Part shown: positions 34,187 through 45,389 of the stretch, in pieces | Layout: each line of letters opens with the position of its first letter | How positions within the stretch are numbered: the stretch's first letter is position 1 | Program-made: the position numbers and the translations under genes | Source of the DNA: Sialis fuliginosa | Lineage: Eukaryota; Arthropoda; Insecta; Megaloptera; Sialidae | DNA length: 64,000 bases | NCBI GenBank assembly: GCA_961205875.1 | Contig: OY540815.1 | Coordinates: 20,211,638-20,275,637 of the forward strand | Reading direction: 5' to 3' | The notes under the pieces: model-generated | The model's input: the letters and a program-made list of their open reading frames with translations, nothing else | Databases searched by the model: none | Told to the model about the DNA's origin: nothing

Positions 34187-35550
34187 GACGCGCCCGGTTG
34201 CAAGATTTTGAAGGCTGACTATGATAAAAGGAGTACTTACTTAGTATACTGTTTACAAATAAATGTAGATTTTATAAAGTAAACGCTCACGAAACTAGAT
34301 GACTGACGGAAGGCTGTATCTCTACACCACAAATGTGACGTAATATAAAAAAATCGGCCTTTAGAAAGTAGTTGCAATATTTTGTCGCTCACCTCTCGGA
34401 CTATTACCAAAGAACATAATACTGTGTTAATCGATAACACAGCCATTAAATGTTCTAAATGTCAACTAACTAGATCATCTTAAACGTATTCTTATTTGTA
34501 TTACATCTACCTTGTAATTGGATTGTAATGGCTTTTAGACTTAGAATTACACGTAGTTTAATGGTGAATACGCTATATCTATATCAAGCACATTGTTAAT
34601 CAGCTGCTTTTGAACGTGGAAGATAAATTGAGCTAACCTTAATATAACCAATCAATTATTTTTAGTTTTTACCAGAAATATAAAATATATATTGTTATTT
34701 TTAGGTATTTATTTTTAATAAATACTGTTTCTATTATTTTTTAAGCCAGTACAAAATATTTTGTCGATTGAAAATTATTTTTAAAATATAATAATTTCAA
34801 AAACATTACTGATATTATAGGTAGGTATATTATCGATAATAAATAAAAGATATAAAATAATAGGAATACGTCCAGTTACAGCCTATAAGGGAAGAGGGGG
34901 GGGGGGATGATGAAAAGAAAAAAAATATTGTTTACGCATGTAAAAATATATAAAAAACAATTTGTACTTCATTGGTAAACACAGAACAAACAACAGCATA
35001 AAAAGAAATACTACAAAGTCGTATATATATAATTCCCGAAACCTTTTCGATGACGAAAACTTTTCGAACTCTTTTAAGTTTATGACTAATAAAAACAGAG
35101 CAATCCATTTCAGTTCAATGAAAAATACTGGAATATCAAAAAATAAAAAATATATTTCAAGTCATCAGAGTAGCCTTCGAATCAATAATTTGGTGTCACT
35201 TAGAAATAGAACCGAGCGTTTTCTCAAATAAAAAACATCTCCATCAATTTCTGACGTTTTTAGTTCATTTCATTCGTATACTGCTTTTAACATACCTATA
35301 TTAAATTAGTTTGATTTTTATAAGTACAATCGGGTTAGTCGTCTGTAAAAATTGCAAATCCATTCTTTTCCGCTTGTAAAAATTGAATCATTCGTAAATT
35401 AAGAATCAGTGTATCGTTATTTTTTTGTATCATATCGTATTATTTTGAAATATAATATCTAATAATGGATATATAAAAAAATAGATGGTTAATCATCTGA
35501 ATACTTATACATACATACTATCGGTGTTTATTAAAATTAATCGATAGTTT
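34187..35550. other. No gene supported; one 89-codon frame
   Basis: A forward ATG frame at 34962-35231 is basic and Asn/Ser/Lys-rich. It has no hydrophobic low-complexity tail, so it is slightly more protein-like than others here, but no family is recognisable and no splice context can be argued. A G11 run lies at 34896-34906. Confidence 0.3.
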
Positions 35551-35990
35551 ACTACCTTTGGTAAATTTAGCACGAGGAAACACTGATGTTTTCTTTTTGT
35601 TTTGAAATGTTTATCGACATTTTTATTTTCTGTATTTCATTAATCAAGTAGGTACTCTGATGTCGAATATATTAAAGAAGCTAACAACTACTTTTAACTG
35701 GATATTGTATGGATTTGTCTTTTTTTTCTCGCAATATCGAAGGTACGAGAAGCTTTGCGATCGTTTTAGAATGAGACAAAAGAAAATTATTCTCCGATTT
35801 CAAATTTTTAAATTGATCTTTCCGTTTCACGTCAAGACAAACACTTCTGGTTCCGTGTTTGTCTGTCTGTCCCCTGAATCCTTGTCACACGCATAACTCA
35901 TGAACCACTGAACCGATATTAATGAAACTTGGTTGGATGGTTAGGCATGGCTTGAGGACGTTTCCATTTCAAAATCATTAAAATCGCGAG
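35551..35990 (+). repeat. Family A pieces (copy 3): end fragment followed by start fragment
   Basis: 35551-35597 (ACTACCTTTGGTAAATTTAG, CACGAGGAAACACTGATG) is the 3' end of family A. 35728-35990 (CTCGCAATATCGAAGG to GGCTTGAGGACGTTTCCATT) is its 5' part. The reversed order suggests two adjacent insertions, or a tandem pair that lost its middle. Confidence 0.6.
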
Positions 35991-38050
35991 AGCGAACAGT
36001 GTGGGTGATTGTAATTAATGTAAAAAAAATTCTAGCTAGATCGTAATGATGGAAAAAATATATGGGATATAAACTATAGATAACAACATACTCTAACAAG
36101 AGTAAACGTCCGTTTCCGGTTTAAAATGTAGGCGGTTGTATTCCCAGACAATATAAAATTTCATCCTTCTATCATTAGTCGTTAAAAAAATTCATTTGAT
36201 TCATGTTGTAGAGAATATTATATTTTGTTTGTCAGTATTACGTATAAGAAAGTCACGTGGCTCCCATGGCAGATATTTTATTCTTTAATTACATACCCTA
36301 AATTGGCACATTTAAAAAAAAATACAAAATAATCATATTATTAAAATAATTAAAAATCAAATGTCATGATTACTAAAACAAATTTAATTAGAACAGAAAC
36401 TACGATGAAGCCATTTCATTTGAAATAACCATAAATTTTCATAGTAATAACATAAAAAAAGTAATGCACGCAGTATCTTCAATTCAACTTGGTCCTCTAG
36501 ACAGGACAATTAATTCTAAAGGAAGAATTAATTACAAGGCTCTTGACAAGAAAAATTCCCTCTACTACTATCTCTCTTTGATGAAAGAGATAGCATGATG
36601 CGGATATTCATCATTATACTGTAATTTCTGGTGCCGTCATTAATTAATAAATATTACATTTGAATAATAAGCTTTCAAAAACTCATCTTGAAAATATTAA
36701 TAACAGAATTAATTGTTCCAATTGCGTATTGTTAATTTACAATCCTTGAAAATAACTTTGTGTATTTATTAATTCAATATTAACCCATTGCTTACCACAA
36801 AGCTAAAAATATTCACAAACTATCCATTAGCAAATATCGAAAGAGAAAATAAGAATATAAAATTATATATTATAATATAATATAAATAAATAAATCATCT
36901 TTTATATCCTTACCATAGACATAGAGCATGGACCACGCATTTGACTCGAAAACAGAGTCGTGTCAAAAGAAAGAGATAGAAACAGTGTCATATTTACGTT
37001 TATCCTAATAACTAAGAAATAACATTTTGAAAAACTCATCCTTTCGGCATTCATTAAATTTAAAAAAAATCAGAAATAAAAATGTTTATAAACATTACCT
37101 ACGTATATTTGAATAAAAAATCGTAATTGCGAAAAGCAGAGAAGTGTTCCTTTTCACATTTAACATCATTTTACTTCAAAAAATAAAAAGCATGTATATA
37201 AACATACTTTCGTAATACTGCACAATTAAAATTAATGAATGACAAATACGCGACAAAAAGAAAAATAAATTGAATTTTTTTTTCAATTTATCATTGAAAA
37301 GATCAACGCAGTTGAACATAAACAGATGTACGACTTGAAAAGACGTGTAGTAGAGATTTTGTTCTATTTTATATGAAAAGAATTTGTTTAGATAGTAACA
37401 GAGTCATATGTAACGGCCTATATGTCGGCACACAAATTGTGGGAGGTCTTTTGAATAAATTCATATATGATAAGCAGTTTGTGTATCGTATTTTTTATAC
37501 GACAAAGCTTTTTGTGGTTCTCGCATTTCGATAGAGCGTGCATAAAAAGGCGAGATAGAAAACCAGTTTTTTTTGTGTATAATATAGTTTTCACACGTGG
37601 TAAAAAAGTAACAATAAATAGATGGAGACCGCGAAAAAGCATTCTATATAGAAAAAGGGTATGTTTTCATTCTGTATTTTCCATTTTTTATAACACATAA
37701 ATATTTTGTTCGTATCATTATTGTCGGTTTTGTTTGTTTAAAAAAACGTTGAATCATAAAGTAATCGCGATGTAAAATACGCAGGATATACAAAAATAAA
37801 ATTTGTTAAACATTTTATAGTTTCTAAAAAAAAACAAACGTTTTTTACAATATTTTTACGAATATGAATTTTTATGGTTAAAAGTTTGTTCATCATTTTA
37901 ATGTGTTTTTATTTATACGTGAAATTAGTTAAATTAGCAATAAAAATACAGAATTTTTTTATTTACAAAAGTATTAGGTATACATTTATCAACAATTATC
38001 AATTATTAATAGTTACATTTTTTATCCTAAATACTTTGTGAATTTAAAAT
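35991..38050. other. No gene; small hairpins at 36507-36600
   Basis: AATTAATTCT / AGAATTAATT (loop AAAGGA, from 36509) and TATCTCTCTTT / AAAGAGATA (loop GATG, from 36569) lie close together. The frames on both strands at 37418-37700 overlap each other and carry no motif. Confidence 0.35.
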
Positions 38051-38440
38051 CTTTAATTATATATAAAAGAGTTTGTCCTTAATCACTCATTCACTCATCA
38101 AAGTACAGCCCAAACTCCTGGACCTAGAAACGTAAAATTTTAGGGTTGTCTTTTTTTATGACGTTAACACCCACTAAGAAGGGATTTTTCAAAATTCAAT
38201 CCCTACTGGGGTAAAAGGAAGTGTAAAAGTTTGTATGAAAAAAATATTTTTTTGGTCGGATTTATTTGAAAATTGGTATAAATACTCTACAATACAAATA
38301 ATGAAACATGTATTTCAGAATTTTCTAAAATTCAACCCCTAAGGGGTTGCAAGGCGAAGGCAAAGTTTACATGGGAAAAATATTTTTTTGGTTGAATTTA
38401 CTTAGCATAAATACTCAATAAAATAGAAATAATAATATTA
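38051..38440 (+). repeat. Insect interspersed repeat with CACTCATTCACTCATC start
   Basis: Order AATCACTCATTCACTCATCA, AACTCCTGGACCTAGAAACG, TTATGACGTTAACACCCACT, AAGAAGGGATTTTTC, AATTCAATCCCTACTGGGGT. A second module follows with AATTCAACCCCTAAGGGGTT, GTTTACATGGGAAAAATATT. The two modules are related (CAATCCCTACTGGGG and CAACCCCTAAGGGG), as in common non-autonomous retroposon-like repeats of insects. Diverged, non-coding. Confidence 0.55.
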
Positions 38441-38968
38441 ATTCGACGGGAAAAATATTTCGGAGAACAAAAAAGTCAGTCTTAAAATATACATACAATT
38501 TTTACTTATTTCCTCAGCTCATCTTGTCCAAAAATTTCGTCTACATAATAACTTTTGTTTGTATTTACAGGGATGGGTATTCGATAAAAGATAAAATAAA
38601 AGTACATTAATTTTAATTTGTTGTCAGAGTTGTGGGGTCTGTATGTGTCACAAGGTTAAAAATACTTTCTGTAATTAACAATACGAATGAAATACTTCAT
38701 AGAATCCTATACACAATTCATTTGAACAACAAAAGTATAAATTCAAATCACCAATCTCATTTACTAACTAAAGTCCAATTTAAAAATAAACCATGTTTAT
38801 TATCAAAGTTTATACAGATATTTATTTCTGTACGCTCTCGTACAGAAACCAATACACAAAGAGATAAACTTTTTTTTTACAGAAATATCGGAGCTGAAAT
38901 CTACGTAGAGTAAATATAAAAACAAAACGTCTGCAAAATGCGGACACACATCTACGAGATTCTTCATT
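38441..38968. other. No gene
   Basis: A 93-codon frame (38632-38913) opens with GTG, not ATG, and has no motif. Nothing else was noticed before the CpG-dense island. Confidence 0.4.
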
Positions 38969-39149
38969 GGGTTAAAGGGGAAAGGGTTGGGTGGAGGGGT
39001 ACATCGGGGTTGCGAGAGGGGCGTCGAGACGTTCCCGCGACGACGCTAGGCTAGATGGATTGCCGGTGCTTCGGCGAGATTAAGGACCGCAGCTGCGAAA
39101 AGTCGACGCGTGGACCCTCTCCCTCTCCCCTTCACTCCCTTTACCCTAC
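38969..39149. other. CpG-dense GC-rich island
   Basis: About 180 bp of very GC-rich DNA inside AT-rich flanks. It is bordered by a purine-rich edge (GGTTAAAGGGGAAAGGGTTG) and a complementary pyrimidine-rich edge (CCCTCTCCCTCTCCCCTTC). The core (39003-39115) has about 17 CpG dinucleotides, including GGCGTCGAGACGTTCCCGCG, GGTGCTTCGGCGAG, CCGCAGCTGCG (an E-box CAGCTG) and GTCGACGCG. No frame gives a recognisable protein. Best guesses are an unmethylated promoter or enhancer or a conserved non-coding element; a small non-coding exon or an imported repeat cannot be excluded. Confidence 0.45.
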
Positions 39150-39762
39150 ATACACAATGTTTACACGTCGCTGAGATATCTAAAAGTTGAACAATAAGAG
39201 ATATGTTTCTTTCTTAACGGATGTAACCGATTGTTCAGATATTATTTTAAGATGTAAGAATATAAATAAATAAAATTATTTTTATGGGTTCAATGTGTCT
39301 CTACCTTTTGTATAATATATCAATTTGAAAAAATGAAATGTATCTATTTAGAGATGATTACTGTTCATCAATCTACTTACGTGGATTTCTTATCTTATAA
39401 GTTTACAAAAACTAGCAATCCACTAACGATTTCGACCTCGTTTTATTCGTTTTTATGAACATTTATGTAATTTATAAATCTTATAACATTTGTATTCTTC
39501 GTCCGAAATAACCCCCCACTCTCGATAGAAATTTAATTTCTGTTTTATCAAAGGTGCACACAAATATGTTAATTTTAAAGATGAAAGGGGGGGGGGGGGG
39601 GGGCGTTAACCACATGATGTTAGCTCGTATTTGAATTTCACGACAATTGAAAAAAAATCTCTCTGTGTATATATGTATTATATTAAAATAAATTATTTTA
39701 TCATATTCAAACTATAGATAAAAATGCATACTTACATTAAAACCACTCTACTATTATTTTAA
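39150..39762. other. No gene; G17 tract at 39587-39603
   Basis: Plain AT-rich DNA apart from a 17-base G homopolymer preceded by AAAGATGAAA. Confidence 0.5.
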
Positions 39763-39882
39763 CCATTTCGTTACGAGGAGCGTATATGTTTCATATATAT
39801 ATAGGAGTCCAATAAACGAGTGTATGAGTTTTTACTGTATTGTATGACATATGTTTGTTAAAAGAATCCCGTAACGAAAGGG
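39763..39882. mobile_element. piggyBac-like MITE, 120 bp, TTAA duplication
   Basis: CCATTTCGTTACGAG at the left and (complement) CCCTTTCGTTACGGG at the right, 13 of 15 matching, flanked by TTAA at 39759-39762 and 39883-39886. The interior is about 90 bp of AT-rich non-coding DNA. The termini are of the same general type as the nested element at 25848 but a different subfamily (TTTCGTTACG rather than TTTAATG). Confidence 0.75.
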
Positions 39883-39886
39883 TTAA

Positions 39887-41693
39887 ATGATGAATGTATT
39901 TGTATAACGCCTTACCTGAAACAAAAAAAAAAAAAAAATATAATATTCGTTTAATAAGTGGTACATTTGAATAATTTTTACAAATCATTTACTCGTCAGT
40001 TTATTTTTCCCGTTTTACATAGACCACAAAATAAATGCTCCAATTTAGTAGCATTTAAAGCTGAATTAAAAGTTATTTCACTTTGAATTAGTTACTTTAA
40101 ATTTCACTAAAGGAATAGTGATTTCGAATCGAAAGTGGCGCCATTACGGCATTTATTCTTACTTCGATTTGTCAACGTATACGAATCAACTGCTTTAAAT
40201 GAGTTATCAGGTAAGTTTATTTATAAAAAAAAAAACTTGAAAAATATATCCAAAAATAATTTTTAGTGTGTTTACAATAAACTTTTTTCAAAAATAATAT
40301 TATAAAATTTCTATTTTTGAAAATATATTTAGTGAGATATTTAAAATTAATTAATATAATCGCCTTATTATTAATATTATATTAGAAAATAACACTCGAT
40401 ATATTTAAGTAATATAAATCCAAAACTTAAATTGCATTTGTAATAACGAGACAAATTCTCTGATTACAAAACATTGAGTGAAGAGCGTTGAAAGGAATGC
40501 AAAGAATTCTTAAATAAAAGGACGTCCGCTTTTCTGAAAGAAGAAAAATCTTGACACAATTTCGTTTATATTTTATGTAAATGATTCATGTTAATCTTAA
40601 CAGCACCAGATTTTTTAAACAAATTGATTTTGATGGTTTACTCTAATTTATAGATTTTTTACTAACCAGTTTAAATAATACATGACACTCATAGTATACA
40701 GGGTGTCCCATAAACATACCGATAAACTTTCAGGGGTATTTTCTTTTGCTATACTGTTAAAAAAACATTTTTTTCTTTCTTAATAACCTGAAGATGATTC
40801 AAATTTTCGTTCTTACTGAATTTTATGAAGTGAGTCTTAGAGATTCAGAAATAAAATACTGTTAATTGCATAAAAAAATCGTTGATTAAGAATAATTGTA
40901 GATAATATAATTAATAATTATATTTTATGCTATCACATATCTCATTCTTCTTATGTATTGAAGAAGGCAGTAAATTCGTATATAAACGTCATATATATTA
41001 TATAATTTGAATTTAAATTGACGACGTCATTTCATACCATAACTAATTACATACTAAAATGTTTCCAATTTCAAAATATACATATTTGCTTATATTGTAT
41101 GTGACGAAATAATTGATTGCATTACCAACTCTTAAATGAATTAAACAAAAGAACGAGTCACTCACTCTTAAAGATTCGTTCAGCAAGATTTTATGAATTA
41201 CCCAACTCTTGTGTATGTATTATGTGAAAAGGATGAAAAATGTAAAAATATATATAAATATATTTCTTTATTGGGGTTTGACGAATAAAAACACTTTATC
41301 GGAGTCCCTGACAATAAAGGTTGAGAAAATACTTTTATTTCAAATTAAATTTAAGCTTCTAGTGCAGTCTTGGCCAACTCAAATTTCTCCACACGGCCTA
41401 AAATTGTTCAATTTGAATATTCTAGTGCATTTAATTTTGAATTCACTGTGTAATAAAAAAAAAACTACAAATAAAAATGCCAATGTCCAAATAACCACTA
41501 CAAATGTGCTGCTCTTACTTTGACAATAATAAAATCAATAATTTGCTGTTGGTGAAAATGTTAAGTGACATTTTCCACCCACAAAGATAATCACAATTAC
41601 GACCTGATTGCAAATTGGAGAAAGAAAATACATAAATATAACTCCTGATGTTACTTTAACACAGGACCGGCTTCAAACATTTAGTACATTTAC
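39887..41693. other. No gene; orphan TACAGGGTGTCCCA terminus at 40697
   Basis: TACAGGGTGTCCCATAAACA followed by CTTTCAGGGGTATTTTCTT at 40697-40745 is a frequent insect DNA-element terminus; its partner was not found. CATTTAAAGC at 40051 and GCTTTAAATG at 40192 may bound a degraded 150-bp element. The 104-codon frame at 41209 has no motif. Confidence 0.35.
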
Positions 41694-41935
41694 GCCCAGT
41701 ATTATCAAGTTTAACTAAATGCTCCTTTAACTAATTATATTATAACATATTATTAAAAGAACCAAGCATAATATATTTAGTTAAATGGATTTTTACTATT
41801 CTACGCTAAATTTTTACAACGCATATTATGTACATTTTTCATCGATAGCTTAAATATTAATTTAAATCACGTTTGCAATATACAAAATTTTGGTTAAAGG
41901 AACATTTAGCGCTAAATGAGCTTTAAATACCGGGC
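41694..41935. mobile_element. 242-bp TIR element with GCCC ends
   Basis: Left: GCCCAGTATTATCAAGTTTA, ACTAAATGCTCCTTTAACTA. Right (complement): GCCCGGTATTTAAAGCTCAT, GCTAAATGTTCCTTTAACC. The arms are alignable for 40-45 bp at roughly 75 percent, judged by eye. AT-rich non-coding interior; target duplication not identified. Confidence 0.6.
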
Positions 41936-42225
41936 AATAGACCACGTGTTCTTAAAGTTAGACATTCCAATATAAAATAAGAAATCTCTTGGGCAGGCCC
42001 GGTGAGAGAAATCTTGTGGCTCGTTACTTTCGTCAGTTTTTCGAGGCCCCATTAAAAAGATTTTTTTTATTAACAGGTGTTGGGTAACGTTATAGAATAT
42101 ACTCTAAATCATTTTTTAACTGTATACCTATACAATTATTATTAATTTGTTTGCTTTTTAACGTTACTTACGCCACTATTTTTATATTTATAATTATTAA
42201 TTATATACTGTTTTTATATACAAGT

Positions 42226-42346
42226 TTTGAGGCTTCCAAGGTGATCTAGATATGTATCTTGGCTTCTGGGTGTAAGCCGCGTCAATTTAGTCATGTTATT
42301 GGCCAATGAAGAACCTTGAAGATGTTCCAAAAGCCAAGATCCACTG
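42226..42346 (-). repeat. Family N dispersed repeat, copy 3
   Basis: GAGGCTTCCAAGGTGATCTA, ATCTTGGCTTCTGGGTGTAA, GCCGCGTCAATTTAGTCATG, TTATTGGCCAATG is the reverse complement of the 4653 and 63720 copies. It is extended on one side by the same GAGGCTTCC block that occurs in the 153-bp array. A small inverted return (CTTGAAGATGTTCC, AAAGCCAAGATCC) follows, so the copy folds back on itself. Confidence 0.7.
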
Positions 42347-43337
42347 TTTTTACATGTTTAATATCTGTTATTGTGAGGTATAAAGAGTTATTTTACTTCA
42401 ATTTATCTAAAACCGGCCCTACTCATCACATAAAAATCCTTGTTCGTTAGATTCTGTATCGACAGAACTTTCAATATCTCTACCTCATGTATTGGTAATC
42501 GTGAATCGATGGAACATATATAAAATAAATTATGTTTCCGATTTTTCTATCCTTCGGTAAAGATAGACCTTATACAATTACTGAAGGTTTTTTCTTAATG
42601 ATTGCAATGCTTAAAATATTATAGTGGTAAATTTTATTAGTTGCATGATACGATGGAAATTAAACTAAATAAATTACTTAACACGTATTCACATAAAATA
42701 TGTACACTATTAATACTAATTATATAAATATGGAATATGTGCGTAGTTTGTAACAATTAATAATATAACCTAATAATTATTAGTAATAAATATCAGTGAA
42801 ATCATGTCCATTATTGAATCTTGTATAGTATATTTCTTTCACATTAAATATTATTCTATTGTTTTTGGAATAATTTAATTTATTTATTAATAATATAAAT
42901 AATTACACATTTATTTAACATACTTATTATTTTATATAAGTATAAATAATAATAAAACATTATTTCTAGTAAAATATTCTGTATGAAATCCACAGAAAGA
43001 GGCTTCAGAGAAAATTGAAAATTCTTGCACTAAATAAAGTAAATGGTCATTATTTACGAAAGATGGCCAATAGAATATACTTTTTATATAATAAAAATAA
43101 ATTTTATATGTTCTGTATTGGTACTTTCTCTTTCCTTCTATGTTTTTACTGAACATTTATCTAAAATACGTACCAAATAATATCGATAATGATTATTTAT
43201 ACAGGAACGGGTGATAATAATATATAAATATATAGGATAAATTATTAATTTTTTAAAAACAAGATATGATTTTCATTTACTCGTAATCAGAAGAGAGTAT
43301 ATCTTGACCATATTTTATTCAATGTCATACTTAAGAG
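42347..43337. other. AT-rich sequence, no feature
   Basis: The 74-codon minus frame at 42932-43156 has no recognisable motif, and no repeat was noted. Confidence 0.45.
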
Positions 43338-43416
43338 CAGTGACTACCAAACTTGGCACAGTAGTGTGTCGCGAAAGATTTAAAAATATACGTTTCGTTT
43401 TTAAATCTTTCGTGAC
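43338..43416 (+). mobile_element. hAT-like terminus with internal hairpin
   Basis: CAGTGACTACCAAACTTGGC, then GTGTGTCGCGAAAGATTT follows the hAT pattern CAGTGGTT-CCAAACTT...GTGTGTCGCGA. Its inner part, GTCGCGAAAGATTTAAAAA / TTTTTAAATCTTTCGTGAC (43368-43416), is a 19-bp near-perfect hairpin. Only this end is preserved. Confidence 0.5.
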
Positions 43417-43456
43417 ATATTAAATAATTATTATATATATTATATTACTCTATATA

Positions 43457-43856
43457 CAGTGAAACCTCGTTATTATGCTCTTGGCGAGAGAGCGTAATAG
43501 GTGGGAAATAAATCTGAAATTATATACGAGTACTTGAAGCATTTTTCTCGATTTCTAGACGATTTTTAAGAACAGAACGGATAGTTGAACCCGGAATTCC
43601 AAAAACATTTTTTTTAAACACTTTATTTTCGTCGCATTTTCGTAAATTCACCATTTTTTTGGATAAAAAGAGTTTGAAATAGTCAATACTTGTTCATTTG
43701 AAGAATTTTGACAAAAGGTTTTTGTTGTCGGTACAAAAGGTGTACAAAATGGGAATATTTGTATATAAATTTACGTGCCGGAGTCGGGACCATGGCAAAA
43801 GAGCGTAATACACGGAGTAGCATTGTACACGGGAGCGTTATAACGAAGTTTCACTG
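43457..43856. mobile_element. pogo/Tigger-type MITE, 400 bp, TA duplication
   Basis: CAGTGAAACCTCGTTATTAT at 43457 and (complement) CAGTGAAACTTCGTTATAAC ending 43856, both flanked by TA (43455-43456, 43857-43858). CAGT-AACCTCGTTATAACG is the classic terminus of pogo/Tigger elements (Tc1/mariner superfamily). GAGCGTAATA-type subterminal repeats occur at 43489 and 43801. A relic of the transposase DNA-binding domain remains inside. Confidence 0.85.
43520..43654 (-). pseudogene. pogo transposase helix-turn-helix relic (44 codons)
   Basis: The minus frame starts at an ATG (43654) with MVNLRK and contains VFGIPGSTIRSVLKNRLEI. This matches the second helix-turn-helix of CENP-B/Tigger-like transposases (pattern FGIP-STI--ILKNK--I). 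The family normally has about 30 residues between the basic start and this block; here only about ten remain. The frame ends shortly after the motif, with no DDE domain, so it is an internally deleted, non-functional remnant. It independently supports the superfamily call made from the termini. Confidence 0.65.
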
Positions 43857-44230
43857 TATATTATTATAATATTTTATATATTTTGTTCATACTAATCAAA
43901 TATATTTAAATTTTGTAGGGGATTTTTAAACCTTTAATCATCTAGGTGCGGTTATAAAGACACCAATTTTTGTATTTTTTTTAATAACTGATTTTATTTT
44001 AATATCATTTTAAAATAAAAACATAATTTTTTGTTAATAAAAAACTCAAATTGATTAAAAATTAAACAAGTGTTTGTTATTTTATAAAATATGAAATTTT
44101 ACTATTATTATATTTTCTATTGAGTTTTTCTATGTATATATTTTACAAATAGGTTGTTGAGTAATTAAAAAAGCACTTAGGAGATTAAGGGTTAAGTTTA
44201 TTTCAAAATAAGAAACATCGCAACAATCCC

Positions 44231-44270
44231 AAATGACTTTAATGACGCAGTTTATACCCAGATGTCAATA
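44231..44270 (+). repeat. Family N, degenerate copy
   Basis: ACTTTAATGACGCAGTTTAT followed by ACCCAGATGTCAATAGG matches the last part of the family N core with scattered substitutions. Confidence 0.35.
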
Positions 44271-45308
44271 GGTATAGAAATAAGATTTATTCGTATAAAT
44301 CTGGATGGAATACCACATCAAATAATTATCATTGTAGAAGCTGGTTTTAAGTAATTACATTACATTATACATGACTAAATTTAGTGCAAACATATAGACT
44401 TACAGCACGTATATTATCTCAACCTATAAAATCCTATGGGTGCTGTACAACACCGCGCCATATATAAGGGAAATTAAATATTTAACATTAGCATCTGCTT
44501 CCCGTAAACTTTAAACGACTAACATTCGGAGCGAGAATGTTGTACAGTGTGTGTTAGTACGCAATAAATATTAAATATATAAATAAATATCTCTTATAGA
44601 TAAATATATACAAACGGATGTAACTGACATTTGTTTTCTTAACACTTATTTGCGTGCATTAAGTTTCAGTGTAGTGATTTATTTTTCGTAAAATTTTTTT
44701 GAAATTTTCACTTCATGTGCCGAAATTTACAATTTTATTTCTGTTCCGGATTTTGCCGGAATTTTTAAATTTTATTTCTACTTTCGACTAAGAAATTTAT
44801 AAAAAATATTCGTTATTTTTTTTTAAATCAAACAGAAATATAGTAATTATGAAATAATAACATTTCATTAATAAAAATGTCATTGTATTACGGACATTCA
44901 ACTGTTCAATTATAAATTTTCGAAAATTTCTTAATGTTATGGTGTACCTAATAAATAAGACTTGTTCGCCATTTTTTATAATACTCTAGCCCTAGACCTT
45001 CAAAAACATTTCCCACCTCCGAGAATAACCTCTCCGAATAGACTGATGTATACTAATCGAACTTAGCTAACAGTTTTGATTATGATAATGCATCATACAT
45101 GCACTAGAATAATGCATTGGTGCTTTAATTTCGAATAGTAGGCATTCTTTTATCTATACACATTTAAAGCATCTTCTCTATTGTGAATTTTTGTAAATGC
45201 AATTTAAGGGATTTTGATAAAACTGGGGTGATATATTAACTTCAGTTAATCGTTTAAAAAACTTTGTAAAAAAAAATTAAAAAACTATTTTTATTTTGTT
45301 TCAGAATC

Positions 45309-45389
45309 CTGAAGATGCTCCTTTTAATATAAACGCTAACCTTACGACCAAAATGACGTGACTTATACCTAGAAGTCTAAATTCAACCA
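45309..45389 (+). repeat. Family N, degenerate copy
   Basis: CCTGAAGATGCTCC, GCTAACCTTACGACCAAAAT, GACGTGACTTATACCTAGAA and GTCTAAATTCA follow the family N order and spacing with many substitutions. Confidence 0.5.

Noticed and set aside
34962..35231. 89-codon ATG frame that looks slightly protein-like
   Set aside because: Basic, Asn/Ser-rich composition is what AT-rich DNA gives by chance; no family, no splice or promoter context. Kept only as a note.
37418..37700. Overlapping open frames on both strands
   Set aside because: They shadow each other in low-complexity DNA and neither shows a motif.
38632..38913. 93-codon frame just upstream of the CpG island
   Set aside because: Opens with GTG, has no motif and no link to the island; not a eukaryotic start.
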